This document shows positions 27,145 to 35,442 of a stretch of 64,000 nt of DNA, one piece after another (position 1 is the first letter of the stretch; each line of letters opens with the position of its first letter). Position numbers and translations under genes: made by a program. Under the pieces are notes generated by a model. That model saw only the letters and a program-made list of their open reading frames with translations, ran no database searches and was not told the origin of the DNA. Origin of the DNA: Azospirillum halopraeferens DSM 3675 (lineage in GTDB: Bacteria > Pseudomonadota > Alphaproteobacteria > Azospirillales > Azospirillaceae); the NCBI RefSeq assembly GCF_000429625.1, contig NZ_AUCF01000004.1, positions 62,001 through 126,000 on the forward strand. Direction: 5' to 3'.

Positions 27145-27735
27145 CTAGAAGGTGGGCGGCGAGTTCAGCCAGAGCACCGCGGCCGGGACGTCCCCGGGGT
27201 TGGCGTAGCCGTGCGGGATCACCGAGGCGAAGAAGGCGGAATCCCCGGCTTCCATGCGCGTGGTCTCCTCGCCCAGGATCAGATCGATCGTTCCCGACAG
27301 CACGTAGATGAACTCCTCGCCGGGATGGGTGATGCAGCCGTCGGAGCGGCCGCCCACCGCGACATGGTGGATGTTCACCTGGAAGGAGCTGCCCGGGGCG
27401 AAGATGGACAGCGCTTCCAGTTGCACGCCGTCGCGGCCGCGCAGCAGGTTGTCGGAGAGGATCGGGCGGTCCCCCTTGCGCACGACGGTGGCCGGCTGCG
27501 CGCGCGCGGTGGGCAGCAGGTTGCCGATGTTGGTGTCGAGGGCCGTGGCGATCCGGTGCAGGGTGTTGAGCGACGGCCGCGCCTTACCCTTTTCGATCTT
27601 GGACAGCAGGGCGATCGAACAGTCGCAGCTCTTCGCCAGGCTCGACAGGGTCAGGTGCCGCGACACGCGCAGCTCATGCAGCCGCTTGCCGAGATTCTCC
27701 GACAGCAACTCGTCCTGCGTCATCCCCGCCACCAT
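27145..27735 (-). CDS. XRE-family regulator with C-terminal cupin
   Basis: A 196-residue transcription factor. Residues about 13-68 are an XRE helix-turn-helix (LGKRLHELRVSRHLTLSSLAKSCDCS, LLSKIEKGKARPSLNTLHRIA). Residues about 110-190 form a cupin (HHVAVGGRSDGCITHPGEEFIYVLSG, MEAGDSAFFASVIPHGYANPG) that probably senses a small ligand, as in PuuR/SutR-type regulators. GAAGGGA lies just before the ATG at 27735. It lies at the end of the carbamoylase/transporter operon on the same strand and is the likely regulator of that operon (inferred). Confidence 0.9.
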   Translation of the reverse strand: MVAGMTQDELLSENLGKRLHELRVSRHLTLSSLAKSCDCSIALLSKIEKGKARPSLNTLHRIATALDTNIGNLLPTARAQPATVVRKGDRPILSDNLLRGRDGVQLEALSIFAPGSSFQVNIHHVAVGGRSDGCITHPGEEFIYVLSGTIDLILGEETTRMEAGDSAFFASVIPHGYANPGDVPAAVLWLNSPPTF

Positions 27736-27846
27736 GACTCCCTTCGATGTTCCGGGGGATCGCCGGCGCCGGCCGGCCCCCCACGCCTCATCCTACTCTG
27801 CCGGACCACCCTCCGCCACCGCCGCGCGTGGCGGCGCCGGGCCGTA

Positions 27847-29040
27847 TCACAGGGTGTCGGCGCAGGCGAAGACGGCGTGCGCCAGCACCCGTGCCCCCAG
27901 CACGATGTCCTCGGGCCGGGTGTCTTCCACCGGAGTGTGGCTGCGGCCGCCGACGCTCGGCACGAACAGCATGGCCGAGGGCACGCGGCGGGCGAGCACC
28001 ATGGCGTCGTGGATCGCCCCGCTCGGCAGCGGCATGGCCGGGGCGCCGAGTGCCGCGGCACCGGCGGCCACGAGCGCCTGCAATCCGGGGTCGAGCGACA
28101 CCGGCGGCAGCCGCCCCATCTCCTCCAGCGTGACGCGCACGCCCAGCTCCCCGTCGGTTTCGGCGACCAGTGCCGCCAGGGCGTCGCTCAGGGCGTCCAG
28201 AGCGGCGGGGTCGAGGTCGCGGATCTCCAGCAGAAGCTCGGCCCGTTCGGTGACCACGTTCACCGCGCCGGGCTCCAGCGCCACCTTGCCCAGGTTCCAC
28301 ACGCTGTCCGCCGAGCCGGCCCGGCGGAAACGCGCGTCGCAGGCGTCGGCAAAGCGGTAGAGCAGGCGGGCGGCGTCCCGGCGCAGCGCGATCGGCGTCG
28401 TGCCCGCGTGGTCGGCCCGGCCGGCGAAACGCACGGCGTAGCGGCGCATGCCGAAGATGCCGGTGACCAGCCCGATCGACCGGCCGGCCGCCTCCAGCCG
28501 CGGCCCCTGCTCGATGTGCGCCTCGAAGAAGGCGCGGTGCCGCGCCGGGTCGAGCCGCGCCGGCCCGACCTCCGGCAGGCCGGCCGCGGCGGCGGCCGCC
28601 GCGAATCCGGCGGGCAGCGCCGTCAGTTCACCGCAGAAGGAGCGGCTGCCCAGACAGCTCAGGAAACGCCCCTCCTCGTCGGAGAAGTCGACGAGGTCGA
28701 TGCCCACCGGCGCGCCGGGGTGGGCCGCCGCCCGGGCGCGGGCGATCTCCAGCCCGTAGGCGAGGCCGAGCGTGCCGTCCAGCCAGCCGCCGGTGGGCAC
28801 GCTGTCGGAATGGGACCCGATGAGCACCGTCCGTTCGACCCCGCGGGCGGCGCCGTAGAGGTTGCCCACCGCGTCGAGGGTCACCGCGAGGCCGATCGCC
28901 TCCATCTCGCCGGCCAGCCAGCGTCGGGCGGCCAGATCCGCCGCCGAGAGCGCGGGGCGGCACACGCCGGTCCCCGACGCACCGAACCCCGCCAGGGTCC
29001 GCAGGGTCGCCAGCACGGCGTCGCCGTTGACGTCAATCAT
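27847..29040 (-). CDS. M20-family Zn amidohydrolase (N-carbamoyl-L-amino acid hydrolase / ureidoglycolate-allantoate type)
   Basis: A 397-residue cytoplasmic di-zinc amidohydrolase of the HyuC/AllC/AtzC-type branch of peptidase family M20. Metal-binding motifs are GSHSDSVPTGGWLDGTLG, FSDEEGRFLSCLGSRSF and EAHIEQGPRLE; the dimerisation/substrate part has FAGRADHAGTTP and RRDAA, and the last metal His lies in GRSHTPVED. Such enzymes split N-carbamoyl amino acids, allantoate or related ureides to free ammonia and CO2. The neighbours (amino-acid transporter, racemase, ureohydrolase homologue) favour a carbamoyl or ureido amino acid. A second paralogue lies at 51841. Confidence 0.88.
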   Translation of the reverse strand: MIDVNGDAVLATLRTLAGFGASGTGVCRPALSAADLAARRWLAGEMEAIGLAVTLDAVGNLYGAARGVERTVLIGSHSDSVPTGGWLDGTLGLAYGLEIARARAAAHPGAPVGIDLVDFSDEEGRFLSCLGSRSFCGELTALPAGFAAAAAAAGLPEVGPARLDPARHRAFFEAHIEQGPRLEAAGRSIGLVTGIFGMRRYAVRFAGRADHAGTTPIALRRDAARLLYRFADACDARFRRAGSADSVWNLGKVALEPGAVNVVTERAELLLEIRDLDPAALDALSDALAALVAETDGELGVRVTLEEMGRLPPVSLDPGLQALVAAGAAALGAPAMPLPSGAIHDAMVLARRVPSAMLFVPSVGGRSHTPVEDTRPEDIVLGARVLAHAVFACADTL

Positions 29041-29055
29041 CGCTCGGTCATCCCC

Positions 29056-29093
29056 GGCCCGATCCGCCGCCGGCAGCGGCGGCGGATCGGGCC
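29056..29093 (-). terminator. 16-bp perfect hairpin between ureohydrolase homologue and carbamoylase
   Basis: Two 16-base arms (29056-29071 and 29078-29093), exact complements with a 6-base loop, lie between two genes transcribed in the same direction. On the minus strand no T-run follows, so it is more likely an attenuating or processing hairpin that lowers expression of the downstream carbamoylase than a full stop. Confidence 0.55.
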
Positions 29094-29152
29094 GCAAAAG
29101 TCAGGGGTACGGGGAAGGGGGGCGCGGCGGGCGGTGGCCACCCGCCGGGCGG

Positions 29153-30223
29153 TCACGCACCGGTGCGGCCGGCCTTGCGCATGGCGAGCCCCGCGAGGAA
29201 GTAGGTCACGGCATAGACGATGACCCGGTACATGATCGCCGATCCGGGCGGGATGCACAGGAACGACAACCCGTCGCAACCGCGCTTGCCCACCTCGTGG
29301 GCGATGCGGATCGCCTCGTAGTCGGTCATGCCGATGGGCTCGGCCAGTTCCCCCAGCACGTCGCCCTCGGTCGGGCCGGCGCCGCCCAGCACGTCCATGT
29401 CGAAATGGGCGTAGACGCCGGCGGTGCCGTCGTAGGCGTGGCGCAGGTTGTCGATCACGCCCTGGATGCCGAGTTCGGTGCGGATCTTCCACATCGGCAT
29501 GAAGCAGGCGCCGTTGCGCAGATAGTGGCGGACGATCTCCGGGTTCTCCAGCATGCCCCGTTCGCCGATCTCCACCAGGTTGCGGATGGCGTAGCCGGGG
29601 CAGTCGCGGAACAGCTTGTCCTTCCAGTTGGTCGAGCCGGCGATGTGCTCGTTCATGGTGGCCCAGTCGTAGGGCCAGCAGTCCCAGTGGGTGTCGAGGC
29701 TGATCATGCCGACCGGCCCCTTCACGTGCTCGGCCACCGGCCGGCCGATGGCGTAGGAGGCGCAGGGCGAGTTCTGGCCGATGACGATGGGGACGGCCCC
29801 GGCGGCCAGGGCCGCCCTGACCTTGCGCTCCACCCCCTCCTGGGCCTCCAGGATGCGCTCGACCGTGCCCTCGTAGCTCGCCTCGACGGGGATGTCCACG
29901 TCACCGTAGTCGACCACCTTCAGATGCTCGAAGATGTCGAGGTCGAAGTCCTGGACATAGCCGCCGCGGTAGCGGATCGACTGCTGGCGGACGCGCACCG
30001 TGGCGGCCAGCCATTCCGCCTTGTCGACGCCGCTGTACTTGGTGCCCCAGCCGGCGGCGAAGGGCGCGCCGATGATCACGGCGTCGGCCCCGGCGAGATC
30101 CTCGTCCCGGATGGCGTAGGGAACACCGAGGAAGGTGGGCATGTCCGCCTTGATGCGCGGAAAATGGGTCGTGCGCCAGGTTTTGCCGGCGAGGGTTTCC
30201 TGCCAGCTCGGGTAGTGCGGCAT
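29153..30223 (-). CDS. Ureohydrolase-family (agmatinase/arginase-like) protein with altered metal site
   Basis: A 356-residue protein with the agmatinase/arginase fold. The second metal motif is kept (SLDTHWDCW, Asp177, His179, Asp181) and part of the third (FDMD, Asp275 and Asp277). The canonical first motif GGDHS reads GQNSPC near 149-154, which loses the metal-binding His, and the last Asp of the third motif is replaced by Gly. Either it uses one metal and another guanidino or ureido substrate, or it has lost classical ureohydrolase activity. It lies in the amino-acid ABC operon just before the carbamoylase. Confidence 0.8.
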   Translation of the reverse strand: MPHYPSWQETLAGKTWRTTHFPRIKADMPTFLGVPYAIRDEDLAGADAVIIGAPFAAGWGTKYSGVDKAEWLAATVRVRQQSIRYRGGYVQDFDLDIFEHLKVVDYGDVDIPVEASYEGTVERILEAQEGVERKVRAALAAGAVPIVIGQNSPCASYAIGRPVAEHVKGPVGMISLDTHWDCWPYDWATMNEHIAGSTNWKDKLFRDCPGYAIRNLVEIGERGMLENPEIVRHYLRNGACFMPMWKIRTELGIQGVIDNLRHAYDGTAGVYAHFDMDVLGGAGPTEGDVLGELAEPIGMTDYEAIRIAHEVGKRGCDGLSFLCIPPGSAIMYRVIVYAVTYFLAGLAMRKAGRTGA

Positions 30224-30315
30224 GGACTGCGGTGTCCTTCAGGGGGAATGGGGAAGGGTGGCGGAGAGGGCGGCGGCCCGGGGTAACGGGCGGGCCGGCG
30301 GCCCTCCCGGCCCGA

Positions 30316-31152
30316 TCAGGGGGCCTGCTTGGGGAATTCCCGCAGGTTGGGCTCGTTCACGTAGCGGCCGCCCGTGATGTACTTCGCGGCGATCATGTCC
30401 CACTGGCCGGACGTCAGCAGATTGTCGAGCGCGACGTTGAGGACCGATTGCAGTTCGCTGTTGCCCTTGCGCACGGTCCAGGCGATCGGCAGGAAGTTCA
30501 CCGGACGGTCGGTGAACAGCATCTTCACGCCCGGCTGCTGCTCGGTGAAGCGGGTGGCGGTGAAGAGGTCTTCAAAGCTGGCATCGGCGCGGCCGGCCGC
30601 CACCTCCATGAAGCCCGCGGTCAGGTTGCCGCCGGCCAGCGAGGTCATCCGGGCGTTGGGAATGGTGCGGCGCACGAAGTCTTCGGCGGCGGTGCCCTGG
30701 ACCACGGCGATGCGGACGTCCGGCTTGTTCATGTCGGCCAGCGAGGCGAAGCGCTCCTCGTCACTCTTCACCACGGCGACGCTGCCGAGATAGAAGATCG
30801 GCCGGGTGAAGTCGACGACGGTGGCGCGCTTGACGGTGGCGAAGGTCGCGCCGATGGACATGTCGAACTGGCCGGCCTGGAGTCCGGCGACGAAGTTCGC
30901 CCAGGTCGTCTCCACGAAGACCGGGCGAACCCCCATCTGCTCGGCGATGCTCCGCGCCGCATCCACGTAGAACCCGGTCAGCTCGCCGGTCTTGGGGTCC
31001 TTGGCGGTGCCGGGCGGCGACGGGATGTAGCCGATCTTCAGCTCGCCCTGGCGGAGAATCGCCTCCACCTCGCCGGCGGCCCGGGCCAATCCCGTAAACG
31101 CCACCAGGGTACCAACCAGCAACGTGAAGAGAAGCGTGCGCATAACGGACAT
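30316..31152 (-). CDS. Periplasmic substrate-binding protein of a polar amino-acid ABC transporter
   Basis: A 278-residue binding protein of family 3 (polar amino acids or opine-like solutes). A signal peptide (MRTLLFTLLVGTLVAFTGLARA) precedes ILRQGELKIGYIPSPPGT, DPKTGELTGFYVDAARSIAEQMGV, MSIGATFATVKRATVVDFTRPIFY and VVQGTAAEDFVRR, typical of the PBPb fold. The ATG at 31152 has GAGG six bases upstream; an alternative at 31164 overlaps the ATPase stop. The ligand cannot be read, but the neighbouring enzymes suggest a guanidino, ureido or carbamoyl amino acid. Confidence 0.9.
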   Translation of the reverse strand: MSVMRTLLFTLLVGTLVAFTGLARAAGEVEAILRQGELKIGYIPSPPGTAKDPKTGELTGFYVDAARSIAEQMGVRPVFVETTWANFVAGLQAGQFDMSIGATFATVKRATVVDFTRPIFYLGSVAVVKSDEERFASLADMNKPDVRIAVVQGTAAEDFVRRTIPNARMTSLAGGNLTAGFMEVAAGRADASFEDLFTATRFTEQQPGVKMLFTDRPVNFLPIAWTVRKGNSELQSVLNVALDNLLTSGQWDMIAAKYITGGRYVNEPNLREFPKQAP

Positions 31153-31163
31153 GGTCAGCCTCA

Positions 31164-31919
31164 TCAATGCAGGACACGGGCGAGGAACTCTCGGGTCCTC
31201 GCGTTGTCCGGGTTGGTGAAAATCTTGCCGGGTGGCCCCTCTTCGACAATCCGGCCGCCTTCCATGAAGACGACCCGGCTCGCGACGTCGCGCGCGAAGC
31301 TCATTTCGTGGGTGACGATCACCATGGTCATGCCCTCGGCCGCCAGCTCGCGCATGGTGGTGAGCACTTCGCCGACCAGCTCCGGGTCGAGCGCCGAGGT
31401 GGGTTCGTCGAACAGCATCAGCCGGGGCCGCATGGCCAGCGCGCGGGCGATGGCGGCGCGCTGCTGCTGGCCGCCCGACAGCTTGGTCGGCCGGACGTCG
31501 CGCTTGTCGGCGAGCCCGACCTTGGCGAGAAGGCGTTCGGCGTCGCGCACGGCCTCGTCGCGGGCGACGCCCCGGACCCGGATCGGCCCCTCGATGACGT
31601 TCTGCAACGTCGTCATGTGGGGAAACAGGTTGAAGTTCTGGAACACCATGCCGATCTCGGCGCGGATGCGGTTGGTCTCCCGCTCGGTGGCCGGCCGCCG
31701 CCGGCCGCCGGCCTCGACATAGCCGACGAGTTGCCCGCCGAAGCGGACCTCGCCCTCGTCGTACCGTTCCAGGAAGTTGATGCATTTGAGGAGCGTGCTC
31801 TTGCCCGAGCCGCTCGGCCCGATGATGGCCAGGACGTCGTGCGGCTGCACGTCGAGGTCGATGCCGCTCAGGACACGGGCGCTGCCGTAGCTCTTCCCGA
31901 GGTTGGTGATGCGCAGCAT
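31164..31919 (-). CDS. Polar amino-acid ABC transporter ATPase (GlnQ/HisP type)
   Basis: A 251-residue ATPase that drives uptake through the permease at 31955 and the binding protein at 30316. Motifs: Walker [19 protein letters not shown] (about 34-42), the GlnQ-type Q-loop [13 protein letters not shown], signature [18 protein letters not shown], Walker [15 protein letters not shown] and the switch His [11 protein letters not shown]. Start and length are standard for the family. Only one permease gene is present, so the transporter may use a homodimeric channel. Confidence 0.95.
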   Translation of the reverse strand: MLRITNLGKSYGSARVLSGIDLDVQPHDVLAIIGPSGSGKSTLLKCINFLERYDEGEVRFGGQLVGYVEAGGRRRPATERETNRIRAEIGMVFQNFNLFPHMTTLQNVIEGPIRVRGVARDEAVRDAERLLAKVGLADKRDVRPTKLSGGQQQRAAIARALAMRPRLMLFDEPTSALDPELVGEVLTTMRELAAEGMTMVIVTHEMSFARDVASRVVFMEGGRIVEEGPPGKIFTNPDNARTREFLARVLH

Positions 31920-31954
31920 GAATGGAACTCCGGCGGTGGAGGGCGCGGGATCGG

Positions 31955-32620
31955 TCAGGCGCGCATCTTCAGGCGCCGTTCCAGGCGCTGCGACAACCAG
32001 ATCCAGGGGTAGGTGATGATGAAGAAGAAGATCGCGAGGAACGTGTAGATTTCCAAAGGTCTGTACGTTGTCGCGATCAGATTGTTCGATTCCTGCAGAA
32101 GCTCGTAGACGGCAATCGTCGATCCGAGCGTCGTCAGCTTCATCAAGTTGGCGAATTCGTTGATCAGGGGCGGGATCATCTTCTGGCCGGCCTGGGGCAG
32201 GATGATCCGGCGAAGCGCCGTAAAGTGGTTCATGCCGATGGACTTGGCGGCAAGGAACTGGCCCGTGTCCACGGCGTTGATGCCCGCCCGGACGATCTCC
32301 GAGATGTAGGCCCCGGAATGGATGCCCAGCGCGACGATGATGGAGGTCATGGCGCTGAGTTGGACCCCGAAGATGATCGGAAAACAGTAGTAGAGCCAGA
32401 CGATCTGGACCAGCGCCGGCGTTGCCCGGATCAGTTCCACATATATAGATGTTACGACGCGGACGGCAGTACCGGCGGATTCACGGCTGACGCCGACCAA
32501 CAAACCAATGAATAAACCAATTATAGACGACAATAACGTAATCTGAAGCGTGGTCACAGCCCCGCGCGCAAAGATCGGCCAATACTCTAGTACTATGGCA
32601 AATTGCCATTGGTATTGCAT
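31955..32620 (-). CDS. Polar amino-acid ABC transporter permease (HisM/GlnP type)
   Basis: A 221-residue membrane permease with about five helices. The start at 32620 (MQYQWQF, with AGGGA upstream) fits the usual family entry sequence; a longer start at 32656 adds 12 residues. The entry motif [20 protein letters not shown] and the EAA loop region ([20 protein letters not shown]) that contacts the ATPase are clear. It is the first gene of the operon, with the upstream 32621-32832 stretch as probable promoter region; that stretch is less GC-rich than average. Confidence 0.93.
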   Translation of the reverse strand: MQYQWQFAIVLEYWPIFARGAVTTLQITLLSSIIGLFIGLLVGVSRESAGTAVRVVTSIYVELIRATPALVQIVWLYYCFPIIFGVQLSAMTSIIVALGIHSGAYISEIVRAGINAVDTGQFLAAKSIGMNHFTALRRIILPQAGQKMIPPLINEFANLMKLTTLGSTIAVYELLQESNNLIATTYRPLEIYTFLAIFFFIITYPWIWLSQRLERRLKMRA

Positions 32621-32832
32621 CGAGTGCAGTCCCTGTTCATGGCCTGGATTTGCCATCCGGCCTCATTTTGAATGGCTTTCAAAATGCGGGATCAGCAGGG
32701 GTCTGTCAATGGGGTTTCTCCGCGGGCGCAGCCGTCGCCGGCGGTCGCGTGCGGTGGGCGTCGGCTGCGGTTGCGCGATCCTGCAACCGGGGGCCGTTCA
32801 GCAAGGAGTGTGGCGGTGAAACGCTGCGTCAA

Positions 32833-32861
32833 ACCGACGGCATCAGAATGATGCCGTCGGT
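32833..32861 (-). terminator. 13-bp perfect hairpin, probable terminator
   Basis: Arms ACCGACGGCATCA and its exact complement flank a 3-base loop (GAA). On the minus strand the hairpin is followed by TTTGAC. It lies 85 bp downstream of the small lipoprotein gene and upstream of the permease operon, so it probably ends the racemase-lipoprotein transcript. Confidence 0.6.
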
Positions 32862-32945
32862 CTGCCCCTATCAATCAATGCAGAGCATTGATCTGTCGGG
32901 TTTCACGGCCGGAAACCAATGGAACGGATCCTTTTTCCGGCCGTA

Positions 32946-33104
32946 TCAGAACAGGCCGATCGCATCGAACACCGGCACGTCGAGGGACGGGGACTGCACC
33001 CCCGGCTGATAGGGGGCGGCGTCCGGTCGCGTGGCGGTGTGGTTGGCGGCACAGGCGGACAGGAGAAACAGTGCCAGCGCGGCGACGTGGATGCGGATCG
33101 ACAT
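32946..33104 (-). CDS. Small lipoprotein (52 residues)
   Basis: A short gene starting at 33104 after AAGGG. The product opens with MSIRIHVAALALFLLSAC, a complete lipoprotein signal with lipobox LSAC (Cys at 18), and the mature part is only about 35 residues (AANHTATRPDAAPYQPG...FDAIGLF). It lies 63 bp after the racemase gene on the same strand, before a strong hairpin. The role is unknown. The clean signal, ribosome site and terminator make it credible despite its size. Confidence 0.65.
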   Translation of the reverse strand: MSIRIHVAALALFLLSACAANHTATRPDAAPYQPGVQSPSLDVPVFDAIGLF

Positions 33105-33167
33105 GGCCTGTGCCCTTTCATGAGCGGCTGCGGGGTGCTACCGCCACTCAACAGGGGCGCGGCCGTT

Positions 33168-33872
33168 TCAGCGCGGCACGGCCCGGCGCAGCGCCGCCCG
33201 CGCCAGCAGGCGGGTGGAATCGAGCGTCGGCAGGGGGGAGTTGGAGTCGTCGATGATCAGCGGGATCTCGGTGCAGCCCAGCACGACGGCGTCGCAGCCC
33301 GCCTCCTTCATCCGGCCGATGATCTCCCGGAAGCGGGCGACGGCTGCGGGCATGAACACGCCATAGACCAGTTCGTCCATGATGATGCGGTTGATGGCGT
33401 CGCGTTCGTGTTCGGCCGGACGCACGCACTCCAGCCCGCACGCCGCCAGCGCGTCGGGGTAGACGGGGCCGTCGACCAGCCAGCGCGTCCCGGTGATGCC
33501 GAGCCGGCGGAACCCGCGCGCCGCCGCCTCGGCCGCGACGACCTCCGCGATGTGGAGCCAGGGCAGGGGGGAGCGGTGCAGGACGAGCGGCAGGGCCCGG
33601 TGGATGGTGTTGTCCGGGCAGATCAGGAAGTCCGCCCCGGCACCGGCCAGCTTGTCCGCCGAGACCAGCATCAGGTCGGCCACCCCCTGCCAGTCGCCGC
33701 GGTCCAGGCACGCCACGTACGCCGACAGGGGCAGGGAGTGCAGCGATACCTCGGGATGCGCGTGGGGGCCCAGCAGCGCCGCGCCTTCCGCACACACCGT
33801 GCGATAGCACAACGCCGCCCCTTCGGCGGAACAGGCGACGATGCCGACGTGTCCTGCGGTGTCCCCGGTCAT
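33168..33872 (-). CDS. Aspartate/glutamate racemase-superfamily protein
   Basis: A 234-residue racemase of the Asp/Glu/hydantoin superfamily. The two catalytic Cys are seen in LICPDNTIHRA (about 106) and VLGCTEIPLII (about 206), and the IVACSAEGAALCYRT opening and the GITGTRWLVDG block match the amino-acid racemase branch. The start at 33872 has AGGA upstream. In hydantoin or carbamoyl pathways a racemase from this superfamily supplies the L-form to the carbamoylase, so the neighbouring M20 enzyme and transporter may be its partners (inferred). Confidence 0.85.
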   Translation of the reverse strand: MTGDTAGHVGIVACSAEGAALCYRTVCAEGAALLGPHAHPEVSLHSLPLSAYVACLDRGDWQGVADLMLVSADKLAGAGADFLICPDNTIHRALPLVLHRSPLPWLHIAEVVAAEAAARGFRRLGITGTRWLVDGPVYPDALAACGLECVRPAEHERDAINRIIMDELVYGVFMPAAVARFREIIGRMKEAGCDAVVLGCTEIPLIIDDSNSPLPTLDSTRLLARAALRRAVPR

Positions 33873-33981
33873 GGGCGCATTCCTGTTGGGTGTACGAACG
33901 ATATCCGTTGTGCCACTCCCGCCGCGAGGCGGCAACCCCGCTTGGTCGCCCCCGGATCCACAGGGTTCCGGAATGGAAAAC

Positions 33982-34010
33982 GGCCACCCCGGCGCAGGTC
34001 CGGGGTGGCC
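33982..34010 (-). terminator. 11-bp hairpin with following T-run on the minus strand
   Basis: Arms GGCCACCCCGG (33982-33992) and its complement (34000-34010) enclose a 7-base loop. On the minus strand the hairpin runs into GTTTTCC, a fair intrinsic terminator for minus-strand transcription leaving the integrase side of the prophage remnant, which insulates the racemase. Confidence 0.55.
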
Positions 34011-34242
34011 ATCAAGGTGTATTCGCTGCATGCGAATCATTTATCGTCGGCAACGGGAGGTATAAGGATTCGGAAGGCGATCCGCAACCATTAATCGTTT
34101 TATCGGGTGCGGTCCGGGGCCCCGCCGGTTCATCGGACTCCCGGCGCGGCATTTGCGACACACACCGGCACCAGATGGCGCATGGTCACGACAAAGAAAC
34201 GCCCGAAGTGGTCCCGGCGATGACGCTTGCGTGAATGATGGA

Positions 34243-34674
34243 TCAGGGGAAGGTGCCGGAAGAAGATCCGGCGAAGCCCGCGAGGAAGGATGGTGTTGCC
34301 GGAGAGGATTGAACTCTCGATCTCTCCCTTACCAGGGGGCGATGGTCCGGGTGGTGGTGGGCGTAGAGTTCGGTTATCCGCGACTCCGGATGCCCGAGGA
34401 TGCCGCTGATCCGGCACAGCGGGACCCCTTTGCCGGCCATCCGCATCGCAGCCGTATGCCGCAGCGCATGAGGGGTGCAATCCGGGATGCCGGTACGGCC
34501 AGCGGCGGAGTTGAGCCCCGTCTCTATGGTTCCGATCGGCTCGCCGTGGCAGGCAACAGCATGCGCGCAGATGGCCCGGCGGTGGGTGCGCTGTATCTTC
34601 CCGCCGTCGGCGACATCGACCTCGTGTGAGGGAGGGGATCGGACAACCCGCAGGATACCGTACGGCCCGGCCAA
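34243..34674 (-). pseudogene. Tyrosine recombinase (phage integrase), C-terminal fragment
   Basis: The frame preserves the catalytic end of a tyrosine integrase: the HxxR box TPHALRHTAAMRMAGKGVP, the second His in ILGHPESRITELYAHHHPD and the nucleophile Tyr. The N-terminal domain and first catalytic Arg are missing; what is left of the upstream part is spread over other frames between 34675 and about 34800. The C-terminus reads straight into the tRNA-like att copy (RSRVQSSPATP), as in many tRNA-targeting integrases. Inactive. Confidence 0.75.
34289..34338. repeat. att site: duplicated 3' half of tRNA-Thr
   Basis: Fifty bases match 37753-37802 with three differences. They reproduce the T-arm, acceptor 3' strand and CCA of tRNA-Thr and part of the anticodon arm, but no 5' half. 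This is the distal attachment site left when a phage integrated at the 3' end of the tRNA gene. It is not a functional tRNA. Confidence 0.85.
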
Positions 34675-34806
34675 GATCGAACAGTGGCACCCGAAGGTGC
34701 CGGACGATCTTCAGGGGCCGCTGAGCCGGATGAGCGTTGCTCTGCGCTCGGGCAACCGAACCAAGCTGGGACAGGACACGCACCACGCCGTGGTGCGGCA
34801 CGCGCA

Positions 34807-35012
34807 TCACAAGTCGGCGGCCGCTTCCCTGGCGGCAAAAAGGCGCCGTAGTTCGTCGCTCATCCGGGACCGGCCCCGCTCCCTCAGGGTGCCGTCAGCG
34901 AGAACGGTATAGAACACCTCGTCCGCCCCATCCCGAAGAAGCAGGAACCGAGACGCCTCCTGTCATGACCTTCCTGAATCAGGTCGGCGTCGCGGACGTC
35001 GGACAGATGCAT
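34807..35012 (-). pseudogene. Small prophage-region gene broken by a one-base frameshift
   Basis: A strong ribosome site (GGAGGAAACC) precedes an ATG at 35012 encoding MHLSDVRDADLIQEGHD, but the frame soon ends. One base over, a coherent frame continues (ASRFLLLRDGADEVFYTVL, RMSDELRRLFAAREAAADL) to a stop at 34807. A single lost base around 34960 would restore one protein of about 68 residues. Function unknown. Confidence 0.45.
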
Positions 35013-35442
35013 GGTTTCCTCCGATGTATGCTTGCCATTATAGCATGGCGGAGGCCGGGTCGCGTCGACTATACTTTTCGAATCGGTTTTTTGCGATACA
35101 CTTATTGTCTCGGAAACCAGGGGGCCACACTCCGCTCAGCAGGATCGTGCCAACCGCGCCAACGATCGGCGCCACGACCCGGTCGACAAGCCCGCCCCCT
35201 CCGCGAACGCCGCCGCGATGTAGAGACCCTACCCCTTCGGGGTGTGCACGAACACATGTACCAGGCCGAGCTGCATGCCGCGGGCGGCGCCGATCGGCGC
35301 CAACGTGCGCAGCATGGCCGGACCGCCGACGATGCGCACCGGCGCCCGTGGCCGCGGGGGATCGGGCCGCACGAACGGTTCGCGGTAAAATGTCAGATCT
35401 GAGGCAGGCAACACCGTCGCCCACCGCGGCGACGACGTTGAG
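35013..35442. other. Decayed phage-derived DNA without a supported gene
   Basis: About 430 bp with mixed composition: an AT-richer patch near 35040-35115, then GC-rich DNA. On the minus strand, 35507-35229 plus its continuation past a stop reads as possibly protein-like (PAMLRTLAPIGAARGMQLG, then YIAAAFAEGAGL), which may be another broken gene, but no family can be named. Confidence 0.4.

Noticed and set aside
34289..34338. A second tRNA-Thr gene
   Set aside because: Only the 3' half matches; the 5' acceptor, D-arm and half of the anticodon stem are absent, so it is an att duplication.
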